Assembly: GCF_014200605.1 (NCBI RefSeq)
Contig: NZ_JACHCE010000007.1
Location: 62,001-126,000, forward strand
Reading direction: 5' to 3'
Origin: Pedobacter cryoconitis
Lineage (GTDB): Bacteria > Bacteroidota > Bacteroidia > Sphingobacteriales > Sphingobacteriaceae
DNA length: 64,000 bases
Shown here: positions 53,179 to 62,706 of the stretch, one piece after another
Layout of the letters: each line of letters starts with the position of its first letter
Position numbering within the stretch: position 1 is the first letter of the stretch
Notes under the pieces: model-generated
Seen by the model: only the letters and a program-made list of their open reading frames with translations
The model's database searches: none
Told to the model about the DNA's origin: nothing
Made by a program: the position numbers and the translations under genes

Positions 53179-54178
53179 AATGACGGATTCCTTTGATGAA
53201 AAAACTCCAGACTACACTGGAATGATAAACGCCGGTGTGTTTGGAGTAAGCTAATTGCCTGTTACCTCTTTTAGATTTTGTCTTTTTTAGATTGGATAAA
53301 AACTGGTAATGTGCTTTATTGATTGCAAATGCAAATTTAGTTTTTCCTTTAGCCACAAATTGAATCCATGCAACAAAGTCAATAGTCATCCTGATCAGGA
53401 TGCCGATAAACGCTTCGGTAGAAGGTAGATTTTTTTGCATAATTATCAGATTATTTCTGAAATTCAAAAATACCTTATAAGGGTTATTTGCATCCAAAGT
53501 ACCACCACCAACGTGATAGACCTCTGCATCAGGGCAATAGATGATTTTGTATCCAAGATTCTTTAATCGCCAGCAAAGGTCAATTTCTTCCATATGCGCA
53601 AATAGATCAGGGTCCAGTCCCCCTGTTTCTTCCCATTGTGCTCTTTTGATAAAAAAAGCAGCACCACTTGCCCAGAATATCTCTTTAGCCTGGTCATATT
53701 GTCCCAAATCATTTTCTATCTGATCAAAAATTCTTCCTCTGCAAAAAGGGAAGGCATTGATGTCCAGAAAACCACCTGCAGCACCAGCATATTCAAATTG
53801 TGATTTATCTTTTTGCCATTTTATTTTTGGCTGAGCTGCTGCAATCTGTGAGTCAGCTTCCATAGCTTTAATGACAGGTTCAATCCAGTTTTCAGGAACC
53901 TCAACATCAGAGTTTAAAAGCACGTAATAGTCAGCCTGAACCCGTTCAAGAATACGGTTATAACCTTCTGCAAATCCATAATTGCGATCATTTTCAATGA
54001 TCTGAATATCAGGGAAGTTATTTCTCACATAATCAACAGATCCATCTGTTGATGCATTGTCACCTACAATGAGCTGAAGGTTACTATACCTTGTTTTAAT
54101 TACACTGGGTAAAAAATCAGTTAATAATTGTTTTCCGTTCCAGTTGAGGATTACAACAGCTACACTCGGCTCTGACAT
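53153..54178 (-). CDS. GT2-family glycosyltransferase
   Basis: A 341-residue glycosyltransferase of the rhamnosyl/galactofuranosyl type. VAVVILNWNGKQLLTDFL, GDNASTDGSVDYV, NYGFAEGYNR, LLNSDVEVPENWI with the DxD-like metal site, and HMEEIDLCWRLKNLGYKI (motif with ED for catalysis) are seen. A C-terminal hydrophobic part (FIGILIRMTIDFVAWIQF) may anchor it. It would add a sugar to an envelope polymer; no other glycan gene except WbqC is close. Confidence 0.88.
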   Translation of the reverse strand: MSEPSVAVVILNWNGKQLLTDFLPSVIKTRYSNLQLIVGDNASTDGSVDYVRNNFPDIQIIENDRNYGFAEGYNRILERVQADYYVLLNSDVEVPENWIEPVIKAMEADSQIAAAQPKIKWQKDKSQFEYAGAAGGFLDINAFPFCRGRIFDQIENDLGQYDQAKEIFWASGAAFFIKRAQWEETGGLDPDLFAHMEEIDLCWRLKNLGYKIIYCPDAEVYHVGGGTLDANNPYKVFLNFRNNLIIMQKNLPSTEAFIGILIRMTIDFVAWIQFVAKGKTKFAFAINKAHYQFLSNLKKTKSKRGNRQLAYSKHTGVYHSSVVWSFFIKGIRHFSQLKDFQ

Positions 54179-54284
54179 TCGCTTAATTTCTCGTTTACGT
54201 TTATAAAAAAATGGAGATCAAATAGGAAAAAAGCCTTTTTTATCATTATTTTGCCTGATTGAAAATGCAAACATAAATTAACCA

Positions 54285-54896
54285 ATGCACAATCCAGCTA
54301 TATTTCCTCTTTTTTATCTTCCTCCTGTAAGTTATTTCTCTGCCTTAAATGCTCATAATTATGAATTTATCCTGGAAAAGGAAGAACATTTTCCAAAACA
54401 AACTTATCGTAACAGGACAAGAATCTATTCACCTAATGGAGCTTTAGATCTTTTCTTACCTGTAATTAAAGGATCGAAATACCATACAAAGGTCAAAGAT
54501 GTTAAAATAAGTTATGATTTTAAATGGCAGCGTCTGCACTGGCTAAGTTTAGAAAGCTGTTATCGTAATTCTGCTTATTTTGAATATTACGAAGATGAGC
54601 TGGCAGTCTTTTATAATAAGAAGTTCGAATTTCTGTTTGACTATAACCTGGAGATATTACAATGGATATTTAAACAACTAAAAAAGCCTGCGGATTTTAA
54701 CTTTACTACAGAATATATTAAAGAAATACCAGCTGAAAATGATTACAGATCAAAGATTCATTTCAAAGAACCTGAATTAATAGTGCCTGCAAAACCTTAT
54801 TTTCAGGTGTTTGAAGATCGAATGGGTTTTATGCCAAACATGAGCATTGTTGATTTGTTGTTCAACCAGGGCCCTCAGACCAAAAACTATCTTTAG
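54285..54896 (+). CDS. WbqC-like family protein
   Basis: A 203-residue protein of the WbqC family. The N-terminal segment IFPLFYLPPVSYFSALNAHN is the family's hallmark, followed by EKEEHFPKQTYRNRTRIYSP, FKWQRLHWLSLESCYRNSAYFEYY and LEILQWIFKQL. WbqC is often encoded with O-antigen or amino-sugar genes and may modify nucleotide-linked glycans, but no reaction is established. It precedes corA by 21 nt, so cotranscription is likely. Confidence 0.88.
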   Translation: MHNPAIFPLFYLPPVSYFSALNAHNYEFILEKEEHFPKQTYRNRTRIYSPNGALDLFLPVIKGSKYHTKVKDVKISYDFKWQRLHWLSLESCYRNSAYFEYYEDELAVFYNKKFEFLFDYNLEILQWIFKQLKKPADFNFTTEYIKEIPAENDYRSKIHFKEPELIVPAKPYFQVFEDRMGFMPNMSIVDLLFNQGPQTKNYL

Positions 54897-54917
54897 TTGA
54901 TGGGTTAAAAAAAAGGT

Positions 54918-56036
54918 ATGGATAAAAGGAATAAATCACGTAAGAAAAAACAACGCTTTAAAATACCTCTGGCTGGTACCAGTCCTGGTGTAGTCTATAT
55001 AGACGAGAATTCGTTAAAACCGGTAATTACACTTCATAAAATCAATGAAAGTAGTTATGAAACCAAACAACTGCCTGATATTAATCAGATTTCTCAATTG
55101 CTGGCAGATAAAAACTTTACCTTCTGGATAGAAATAAAAGGTTTTGGATCGGCCGAGCTTTTTGAAACACTCAATCGTGAACTTCAGGTAAACCGGTTAA
55201 TTCTGGAAGATATAACCAGATCATATCAGAGGCCGAAAATCGAAGAGTATGATGGTTATGTTTTTGCAGTGAGCAGGATGCTCTTGCTCGATGAGGAGAA
55301 AAATCTGGAGAACGAACAGTTATCTTTTATTCTTACAGATAATACACTGATTACTTTGCAGGAAAACTATTCTGATTGTTTCGGACCGGTAATTCAAAGA
55401 TTGAAAGCTGGAAAAGGAAATATCAGGATTGCAGGAAGCAGTTATATCATGTATGCGCTGATGGATATTATTGTAGATAAGTATTTTGAGATTCTGGGGA
55501 CATGGAGTGATGAACTTGACCTGATAGAAGATCGCTTGTTTGATAAACCTGATAAGAGCTTTATGTTTGATGTGCAGTTGATTAAGAGAAATCTGATTAA
55601 CATCCGCAGAGTTGCCTGGCCAGAAAGAGATAAGTTAAATGATATACTACGTAGTGATAGTCCGCTGATTACTGATCAGACTAAACTATATATCCGTGAT
55701 GCTTATGATCATTGTATACAGATTATTGATATTGTAGAGTCTCTAAAAGAGATTTCAGCAAGCAATATAGATATGTATTTGTCGATTATCAGTAACCGTA
55801 TGAATGAAATCATGAAGGTGTTAACTATTATGTCTTCCATATTTATTCCGCTTACTTTTATTGCGGGGGTATATGGGATGAATTTTGCAAAAGAAGATCC
55901 GGTGACCCATAAATATATGCCTTATAACATGCCTGAATTGTATGCTTCACATGGATATCTTTATACGATGCTTATTATGGTCGTTATTGCAATCCTCCAG
56001 GTTGTTTATTTTTGGCGAAAAGGATGGTTTAAGTAA
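54918..56036 (+). CDS. corA: CorA magnesium/cobalt transporter
   Basis: A 372-residue divalent-cation channel. The cytoplasmic alpha/beta and helical funnel (residues 1-300) precedes two membrane helices near the C-terminus (IMSSIFIPLTFIAGVYGMNF and LYTMLIMVVIAILQVVYFW). The selectivity signature GMN is at about residue 318-320 (YGMNF). Length is normal. An mgtE gene follows after 45 nt, giving two Mg uptake routes side by side. Confidence 0.95.
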   Translation: MDKRNKSRKKKQRFKIPLAGTSPGVVYIDENSLKPVITLHKINESSYETKQLPDINQISQLLADKNFTFWIEIKGFGSAELFETLNRELQVNRLILEDITRSYQRPKIEEYDGYVFAVSRMLLLDEEKNLENEQLSFILTDNTLITLQENYSDCFGPVIQRLKAGKGNIRIAGSSYIMYALMDIIVDKYFEILGTWSDELDLIEDRLFDKPDKSFMFDVQLIKRNLINIRRVAWPERDKLNDILRSDSPLITDQTKLYIRDAYDHCIQIIDIVESLKEISASNIDMYLSIISNRMNEIMKVLTIMSSIFIPLTFIAGVYGMNFAKEDPVTHKYMPYNMPELYASHGYLYTMLIMVVIAILQVVYFWRKGWFK

Positions 56037-56081
56037 ATGTCAGGGGCCATAAAAGAGAAAATATAATTACCTTAGCGTGGC

Positions 56082-57431
56082 ATGCAATCTTATGAACTAG
56101 ACAAATCGGATGTTTCCAGAATAAAATCTGCTCTTAGTGGTACTGATAATCAGTTAGCTGTCATTCTGGATGAGTATCACGCGTCCGAAATTGCTATCTT
56201 ATTTGAAAGTCTGACTCAGGAGGACAGACAGCGTATTATTAACTTGCTTCCGGTTGAAACTGCATCAGAGATTTTTGCAGAGATGCATGAAGAAGCGCAT
56301 CCTGAAGAATTATTATTCCAGCTCCATCCTGATAAGCGTACCGAGATTGTCGAAGAGCTGGACTATGATGATGCCACAGATATCATTTCGCAGCTCGAAG
56401 AGCATGAGCAGAAAGAAATTCTGGAAGACCTGAGTGAAGATGACGCTTCACATATCAGGAATCTGATGCGTTATGATGAAGATACAGCCGGCGGGCTAAT
56501 GAACACGGAGTTTATCCGTATTCAGCTTCATCTGAAAAAGAAGGATGCTATTGATGAGATTATCAGACAGAGTGAAGAAATTGAAGAGTTCTATACAATC
56601 TTTGTTGTTGATGAGCACAATGTATTTCAGGGAATTGTCTCTCTGAAAGATATTATCAAAGCGAAGGGAAACGTAGAAATTACTGCATTGGTTAAATCTG
56701 ATGTTGCCTGGGTAAGTCCTGATACTGACCAGGAAGAGGTAGCGAGATTGATCTCTCAATATAATATCACAAGTATTCCGGTTTTGGATAATCAAATGAA
56801 ATTACTTGGAAGAGTAACTTTTGATGATGTGATCGATGTTCTTGAAGATGAGAATACGGAGGATATCCTTAAAATATCCGGGGTTTCGGAAGATGAAGAA
56901 TTGAGTGGTAACTGGGTAGAAGCGGTGAAATCAAGGTTACCCTGGCTCATTATTAACCTGGGAACGGCTTTTCTGGCTTCTGCAGTAGTCAGACATTTCG
57001 AGCCGACAATTGCTAAAATTGCTGTACTTTCGGCTTACATGACGATTATTGCAGGGATGGGTGGAAATGCTGCTACACAGGCGCTGGCTGTAACTGTAAG
57101 AAGGATTTCTCTTTATGATTTGACCGATAATCAGGCTTATCGTACGGTATTAAAGGAATTTACAGTTGGTTTGATCAATGGCGCAGTAACTGGTCTGATC
57201 GTTTTCATCTTTGCGCTTGTTTTTGACGCAAATCCTTTATTAGGCCTCGTTATTTTTCTGGCAATGACAGGGAACCTTGTCATTGCAGGTGTAACAGGAG
57301 CAGGGATACCGCTGATACTTAAAAGGGTAGGTATTGATCCTGCAATTGCTTCTTCAATCATTATCACGACCTTTACAGACGTATTTGGGTTTCTCCTGTT
57401 ACTAGGTATGGCGAGCAAATTACTGCTTTAA
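56082..57431 (+). CDS. mgtE: MgtE magnesium transporter
   Basis: A 449-residue Mg channel. The N-domain (acidic helical repeats, for example HEEAHPEELLFQLHPDKRTE) is followed by two CBS domains (TDQEEVARLISQYNITSIPV, VTFDDVIDVLEDENTEDI) and five membrane helices with the pore motif (AGMGGNAATQALAVTVRRIS) and SGNLVIAG-like MTGNLVIAGVTGAGIPLIL. The cytoplasmic part senses intracellular Mg and closes the pore. There is no room for a long M-box riboswitch, since only 45 nt separate it from corA. Confidence 0.95.
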   Translation: MQSYELDKSDVSRIKSALSGTDNQLAVILDEYHASEIAILFESLTQEDRQRIINLLPVETASEIFAEMHEEAHPEELLFQLHPDKRTEIVEELDYDDATDIISQLEEHEQKEILEDLSEDDASHIRNLMRYDEDTAGGLMNTEFIRIQLHLKKKDAIDEIIRQSEEIEEFYTIFVVDEHNVFQGIVSLKDIIKAKGNVEITALVKSDVAWVSPDTDQEEVARLISQYNITSIPVLDNQMKLLGRVTFDDVIDVLEDENTEDILKISGVSEDEELSGNWVEAVKSRLPWLIINLGTAFLASAVVRHFEPTIAKIAVLSAYMTIIAGMGGNAATQALAVTVRRISLYDLTDNQAYRTVLKEFTVGLINGAVTGLIVFIFALVFDANPLLGLVIFLAMTGNLVIAGVTGAGIPLILKRVGIDPAIASSIIITTFTDVFGFLLLLGMASKLLL

Positions 57432-57439
57432 AATTCTTA

Positions 57440-58444
57440 TTAGCTGATTTCTACTGGCGCAGGCTCATAAAGACCAAGGATAGTATTCGCCTCATCTATA
57501 AAACGCTCTATGTGTCTGGTTCTTCTAAAGTTAATTACTAGTAAAGGTTTGGTTTTATTCTGACCTGGAAGGTCAATTAAAGCTTTTACTTCAGTATCTG
57601 TATAGATGAAATTAGTAGACTTACGAATAATCTGAAACTGGATAAAATCATCAAATGAATATGTCTTTTTGATAAGCCCACCCAATGTAGTGTCTATAAT
57701 CTGACGGTTATTTTTATCAAAACTTACTGAGGAAAAAAAGCCATTTACAAGTACCAGGCCTATTATCGCAGGAAAATAAGTGACCAGTATCCTTTTATAA
57801 CTGGCTCTGTCATCCATGAAATCCGGATGAAACAGAATAAATACGGTGAGCGCGATTAGTAAAACCCCAAATATCAGGCCGCTCAACTTATTGTGGGTTA
57901 TCTTATAGATGCCGTTTTCTTCATTGAAAAACTTGAAATCATAAATTACCTGTTTAGTGTGAAGCGGGCGGTTAGAGAATACAAGTTCATTGATTCTTGG
58001 TAAAACTTCCTGTTCGTAGGCGGTCAGGTTTGGATTGTTCTGTTTAGAATAGCCACAAGATAGTATGATCCCTTTTCCATGTCTGTTCGATTTTGAAAAT
58101 GCACGGTAACTTATAGCTCCCATAGTATCATAAGGTGTAATGGCTGCAATCTGATCAAAAGGAGTGGTGCTGGTTGTTATCCCGAATAGTTTAGTGGAAA
58201 GCTGGCGGCTTTCGGCATCAAAAATCACCTTACGTTCACCCATAACATACACTAATAAACTCATCAGTATGATCAGGCCTTCGTAAGTTAAAACCAAATT
58301 GGTATTGCTTAATGTTTTACTGGTATAAAGAACAGCAATAAGTGCAGTAAATACTATAAAGTAAATAATACTTAGCCGGCGGGCGATTCTTGCAGGGTAA
58401 ATAGTTAATGTATCCGGTTCACTGATCCAAAATGTTTTTGCCAT
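57440..58444 (-). CDS. Membrane protein of unknown function
   Basis: A 334-residue protein with four predicted membrane helices in two pairs: IYFIVFTALIAVLYTS and LTYEGLIILMSLLVYVMG, then GLIFGVLLIALTVFILFH and ILVTYFPAIIGLVLVNGFFS. Soluble regions between and after them are beta-rich (KVIFDAESRQLSTKLFGITT, FDQIAAITPYD, and a second similar FDKNNRQIIDTTLGGLIKK), which reads like two PH-like (bPH) domains. I cannot name a function. It converges with mgtE with a 9-nt gap. Confidence 0.7.
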   Translation of the reverse strand: MAKTFWISEPDTLTIYPARIARRLSIIYFIVFTALIAVLYTSKTLSNTNLVLTYEGLIILMSLLVYVMGERKVIFDAESRQLSTKLFGITTSTTPFDQIAAITPYDTMGAISYRAFSKSNRHGKGIILSCGYSKQNNPNLTAYEQEVLPRINELVFSNRPLHTKQVIYDFKFFNEENGIYKITHNKLSGLIFGVLLIALTVFILFHPDFMDDRASYKRILVTYFPAIIGLVLVNGFFSSVSFDKNNRQIIDTTLGGLIKKTYSFDDFIQFQIIRKSTNFIYTDTEVKALIDLPGQNKTKPLLVINFRRTRHIERFIDEANTILGLYEPAPVEIS

Positions 58445-58514
58445 TATATTTTATATTAATCCGTATGATAAGGTTTATATTAATGCCTAGTATAAGTTTT
58501 TTTGACGAAACCAC

Positions 58515-58545
58515 AAAAAAACCGTCGCCTTTTAAAAAGCGACGG
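58515..58545 (-). terminator. Terminator of the ohr gene
   Basis: A 7-bp GC stem (58522-58528 with 58539-58545), with T7 leftward on the minus strand. Confidence 0.85.
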
Positions 58546-58564
58546 CTCTGTCTGTATCTGAATT

Positions 58565-58975
58565 TTATACTGCGGTAACTCTTGTTTCAATATTACCTCT
58601 GGTTGCTTTTGAATATGGACATGCTTTATGTGCTTTGTCAGCTAGTTTCTGAGTTTCTTCATGGCTCAATCCTGGTATGTGAACATCCAGTTCGGCTGAT
58701 AATACATAAGCATTACCGTCCTGGTTAAAAGAAACCTGTACATTTACTGTAGCTTCAGAAACTTCTATACCTTCATTTTTTGCTACCGCATTTAATGCGC
58801 CAAGATAGCATGGGCCCCAGGCAGCAGCAAATAATTGTTCAGGATTTGTTGCGCCTCCCTGACCACCCATTTCTTTAGGTGTCCTTACTTCAAATTCAAT
58901 AGTTCCGTCACTTGATTTTATATGACCGTCACGGCCTCCTTTAGCTAGTACTGCAGCTGTATATAACTTTTCCAT
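58565..58975 (-). CDS. ohr: Organic hydroperoxide resistance protein (OsmC/Ohr)
   Basis: A 136-residue thiol peroxidase that reduces organic hydroperoxides using lipoyl cofactors. Both catalytic Cys are present, C56 in AAWGPCYLGAL and C119 in AHKACPYSKAT, and the N-terminal Arg region (EFEVRTPKEMGGQGG) fits the Ohr subfamily rather than OsmC. Tandem 27-bp repeats lie directly upstream and form a promoter-like TTTG-19-AAAATTTG arrangement, suggesting control by a peroxide-sensing repressor such as OhrR. Confidence 0.94.
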   Translation of the reverse strand: MEKLYTAAVLAKGGRDGHIKSSDGTIEFEVRTPKEMGGQGGATNPEQLFAAAWGPCYLGALNAVAKNEGIEVSEATVNVQVSFNQDGNAYVLSAELDVHIPGLSHEETQKLADKAHKACPYSKATRGNIETRVTAV

Positions 58976-58976
58976 G

Positions 58977-59031
58977 TTTTATTGTTTATAGTATTCCAAC
59001 AAATTTTATTGTTTATACTGTGACAACAAAT
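58977..59031. repeat. Two tandem 27-bp repeats upstream of ohr
   Basis: Two units with period 27 (58977-59004 and 59004-59031): conserved TTTTATTGTTTATA, 7 variable nt, conserved AACAAAT. The reverse-complement AACAAAT blocks give TTTG boxes spaced so that unit 2 supplies a -33 TTTG (59030-59027) and unit 1 an AAAATTTG -7-like element (59007-59000), 19 nt apart, on the minus strand. Confidence 0.7.
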
Positions 59032-59047
59032 CTTATAGGCTTAAGTT

Positions 59048-61210
59048 TTATATTTTAATCTTTTCGGATAATTTAAAGATATCATAGGCTACTTTCTGAA
59101 TCATATCATATTGCTCAATAATCATCATTTCATCCGGATTGCTAATTTTATTATCATCTTGTATACTCTTGATCAGGGGTACGTTACTGACTTCCCCGTC
59201 ATTTTTAATCAGGTATTCAGCAGAGAGGTTTAGCAGGTAGAGTGTATTATTGACGATTGGTTTTAATTCTTCCGGATTACGCAGTGAAAAAGCATGTTCC
59301 TTAAAATAAAGTGAAAGTGTAGCTGTATAAGAAGACAGCAAATGGTTAAGTGCTGTGAACTGATGCATTTCTGTCATCAGTCTTTGCTTGCTTTTAGGCT
59401 CTGAGAACATCTTTTGGAAAATGGATGATAAATTAGCTGATGTTACATAGATCTCTTTTCTGGCGAGCCTGTAATTGGTTAGATTGTGCTCTGTGGTCGT
59501 ATATAATAGTGTGACCTGATCGAAATAAGCCATATTAGCTTTCAATGTACTTAACATCGCTTCTTTCAAATTCTTGTTTTCCCAGTTAGGGAATAATGTA
59601 TAACTTCCTAATAATGCAATAGCAGAACCTATTAACGTATCAAATATCCTTTCTCTGGCTACCGATAAACTACCCATCCCCAGAAAATCAAATAAAACAA
59701 GGATATAGGGGGTCATGAACAGAACGCTTACGATGTAATTCTTTCTCTGGAAGCTATAAGTTCCGATCATGCAGAATAGCAAAATAAAAAATAAAGTATG
59801 TTTATCATGGATATATACCAGAATCCCCATTCCGATTAAAGCGCCAACAACAGTTCCTGTCAGACGTTCATAATTACGTTGTTTGGTTAAGCTGAAAGCC
59901 GGTTTGGAAATGACAAGTACGGTAAGTAAAATCCAGTAGCTATGAGAGGAATCCAGCATTTTAGCTACCAGATATCCAATAAGCATAGCAATAGAGACAC
60001 GCATTGCATGCCTGAAAGTAGAAGAGCTGAAAGTTAGGTTGTCAAAAAACAGTTTTGTATCAAATTTTTGTCTTGTGATAAATCTTTCCGTATCAATTGC
60101 ACCAGTATTTTTTAAATTCTTTTTCTCTTTTTTATTGAAGTATCCATTGATAGTTTTAACTCTGGCAGCGATATTCTCGATATTAACCTCTATATTTTTC
60201 AGGGCAATCAGTCCAAGAGTATTGTATTTGCCATCAGTATTATCTTTTTCAAGCGCATTAATCTCTTCTTTTAAGCGTTTAACATCATCTGTAAGTACTG
60301 CCGGTGGACGCGGAGTACCTCCGGTTTTCAGTGCAAATGCTATTTCATCAAGCTCCCATGCGATCCTTCTGATAATCTGCTCATATCGTGATAAAATACC
60401 TGCTTTATCAAATTGATCATGAAGTTGCTGGTAATTATAATACGTTGACATCACCTGTTCGTAAAGGTCAACCATATCAACAAAAACCAGTAATAAGAAA
60501 CGACCTTCGGGGGTAGATTCCCTTACGATTTCTCTCGTTTTAAAAAGGACTTCTCTTACCGCATCCTGTTTTTCATGTACAAGTACCTGTAATTGTAGTA
60601 GTTCTGCATAATTATCATCGTAATCTGTGCTTTCATGGTAAAACTTAGCCTTTGCTCTTAAAAATTCACTGACTTCGTGAATGGAATCACTAAGCGTTTG
60701 CTGAACAAGACGATAAGGTCTGAGCCGATAAAAGAAATAACTCAGCATCGCATACCACAAACTGCCTGAGAAAACCAGTGCAGAATAGATTAATACATCT
60801 TTCCATGGGCGCACATCATCAATACTCAGCACCATAATCAATAATGTTGCTGTTCCTACCAAAGCAGCTCTGGTTCCGTAAAGAAAGAACATGGAGAACA
60901 GAAAACTACAAATGACAAGTAATATGGCTATAAAATAAGGGTTCTTGTTGGTCAGTCCCACAATTACAGACAATGCTGTAATCAGTACCGAAGTTACCAG
61001 CATGGCATTTCTGCGGTGAACAATAGGACCTGGAGTATCAACAACGCTTACGCACAGGGCACCCAATGATAACGTCATTCCATACTTTAAAAGGCCAAAC
61101 TGAGCCAAAATTAAAGAGGGGAGCAGCACACCAAAAGTGATACGCAGCCCATCTGCAAAATAGGTGCTCAGTAAAAAATCATGTATGCTTCTGATTGGAC
61201 GATTAAACAT
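59048..61210 (-). CDS. FUSC-family (YccS-like) membrane protein
   Basis: A 720-residue protein with two groups of about five to six membrane helices (residues about 20-170 and 400-560) separated and followed by large cytoplasmic helical domains. This is the FUSC/YccS/YhfK architecture, including the HGAVR-like RAALVGTATLLIMVLSI segment and DSSHSYWILLTVLVISKPAF, typical of the FUSC repeat. Members are aromatic acid or fusaric-acid-type exporters, but here no membrane fusion protein or outer-membrane factor is adjacent, so substrate and mechanism are unknown. Confidence 0.88.
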   Translation of the reverse strand: MFNRPIRSIHDFLLSTYFADGLRITFGVLLPSLILAQFGLLKYGMTLSLGALCVSVVDTPGPIVHRRNAMLVTSVLITALSVIVGLTNKNPYFIAILLVICSFLFSMFFLYGTRAALVGTATLLIMVLSIDDVRPWKDVLIYSALVFSGSLWYAMLSYFFYRLRPYRLVQQTLSDSIHEVSEFLRAKAKFYHESTDYDDNYAELLQLQVLVHEKQDAVREVLFKTREIVRESTPEGRFLLLVFVDMVDLYEQVMSTYYNYQQLHDQFDKAGILSRYEQIIRRIAWELDEIAFALKTGGTPRPPAVLTDDVKRLKEEINALEKDNTDGKYNTLGLIALKNIEVNIENIAARVKTINGYFNKKEKKNLKNTGAIDTERFITRQKFDTKLFFDNLTFSSSTFRHAMRVSIAMLIGYLVAKMLDSSHSYWILLTVLVISKPAFSLTKQRNYERLTGTVVGALIGMGILVYIHDKHTLFFILLFCMIGTYSFQRKNYIVSVLFMTPYILVLFDFLGMGSLSVARERIFDTLIGSAIALLGSYTLFPNWENKNLKEAMLSTLKANMAYFDQVTLLYTTTEHNLTNYRLARKEIYVTSANLSSIFQKMFSEPKSKQRLMTEMHQFTALNHLLSSYTATLSLYFKEHAFSLRNPEELKPIVNNTLYLLNLSAEYLIKNDGEVSNVPLIKSIQDDNKISNPDEMMIIEQYDMIQKVAYDIFKLSEKIKI

Positions 61211-61283
61211 TTGCAGAGGTTAATATATTATATTTGATTGAGCAATAATCTGACCGAAACAGCTAAAATTAGTTTGTTAAAGG

Positions 61284-62498
61284 TCAGGAATGATGTTTTT
61301 TAAGTGCTGCTGAGCAAATAAATAATCCTATAAGCGTTAAAAAGGCGGCTAGTATAAATGGTGCGCCAGGAAAATAAACGGCGTGTTTTGGATTGGTAAA
61401 ATAGGCAAAAAGATTGGTCATCATTAAAGGGCCAATAATTGCAGCCGCACTCATCAGACCAGCTGTAACCCCCTGTATTTCACCTTGTGCATTCGCTTCT
61501 GTGTTATTCGCAATAATACCTTGCATTGCTGGTCCGAATATGCCTGCCAGGCCATAAGGAAGCATAAATGCAAACATCATCCAGCCTTGAGTGGCGAAAG
61601 CGAAAAGTACGAATCCTATGAAATATAATAACAATCCATAAAAAACAGCTTTTTCCTGTCCGATTTTAGGAATAATTATTCTGATCAGTACTCCTTGTAC
61701 TATTCCGACTACAATACCTACAAAACCTAATGAATAACCTACCCAAGCCTCATTCCATTGAAACTTTTCCATCGTATAATAATTCCATGTGGACTGAACA
61801 GCATGGGCTGCAATATACAGTAGAAACAAAGCGGCCAATAAACCTGCTAGTTTAGGGTATTTTTTAATATGGAGTAAAGATCCAACTGGATTTGCTCTTT
61901 TCCAGTCAAAGCTACGTCTGTTTTCTTCGGTAAGAGATTCTGGCAGTATAAAGTATCCATAAAGCCAGTTAACCAATGCTAATACGGCTGATATGATAAA
62001 AGGAACTCTTAATCCGAACTGACTGAAAACACCGCCAATAACTGGTCCTACGATAAAGCCAATGCCGAATGCAGCACCAATTAAACCGAAGTTTTGTGCT
62101 CTTTTTTCTGGTGTGCTTACATCAGCTATATAGGCCATAGCAGTTGTAAAACTTGCGCCGGTGATACCAGCAAATATCCTTCCTACAAATAACCAGGCAA
62201 TTGTGGGGGCAAAAGCCAGGAAGATATAATCGATCCCTAAGCCAAATAATGAAGCTAAAAGTATTGGTCTGCGACCAAAACGATCACTTAAACCTCCTAA
62301 AATAGGGGAACTAATGAACTGCATTACAGAATAAGAAATAGTCAGCCATCCTCCATAAACGGCTGCAAGACTTAATCCTCCGCCAGTAAGCTCTTCAATT
62401 AATTTAGGTAAAACAGGAATGATGATTCCAAATCCTGTGAAGTCGATAAGTAGTGTTATAAAAATAAATCCAATTGCAGATTTCTTTTGAGAGGCCAT
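61284..62498 (-). CDS. TetA-like MFS transporter
   Basis: A 404-residue 12-helix MFS protein. FTGFGIIIPVLPKLIEEL, PILGGLSDRFGRRPILLASL (motif A), FVGRIFAGITGASFTTAMAYI and GAAFGIGFIVGPVIGGV (motif C) match the tetracycline-type DHA1 antiporters. These motifs are shared by many exporters that do not confer resistance, so no antibiotic is assigned. It is divergent from the GH18 lipoprotein gene. Confidence 0.9.
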   Translation of the reverse strand: MASQKKSAIGFIFITLLIDFTGFGIIIPVLPKLIEELTGGGLSLAAVYGGWLTISYSVMQFISSPILGGLSDRFGRRPILLASLFGLGIDYIFLAFAPTIAWLFVGRIFAGITGASFTTAMAYIADVSTPEKRAQNFGLIGAAFGIGFIVGPVIGGVFSQFGLRVPFIISAVLALVNWLYGYFILPESLTEENRRSFDWKRANPVGSLLHIKKYPKLAGLLAALFLLYIAAHAVQSTWNYYTMEKFQWNEAWVGYSLGFVGIVVGIVQGVLIRIIIPKIGQEKAVFYGLLLYFIGFVLFAFATQGWMMFAFMLPYGLAGIFGPAMQGIIANNTEANAQGEIQGVTAGLMSAAAIIGPLMMTNLFAYFTNPKHAVYFPGAPFILAAFLTLIGLFICSAALKKHHS

Positions 62499-62706
62499 AT
62501 GATAAATTGAATCGTAAAATTAGTTTAATTTCTGTAATTGCCGCTAACTGCATATGGAATACTGCTATAAAGAAAAATATTTTTCATGGCTGGAATTGGT
62601 AGTCTTCTTATTTTAACATTCTTTGCTTTAACGTTTTAATAATATCATGATTCCATTTTATGATAAATAAATATTAATATTATTTTATCAAACCAAATAT
62701 AAATCT

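Noticed and set aside
61284..62498. Tetracycline resistance gene
   Set aside because: The TetA-like motifs are shared by many exporters; nothing in the sequence or context shows resistance, and no mobile element is near.
62661..62690. TGATAAA-N16-TTTATCA inverted repeat before the GH18 gene
   Set aside because: Short arms in very AT-rich DNA; expected often by chance and no regulator is linked.
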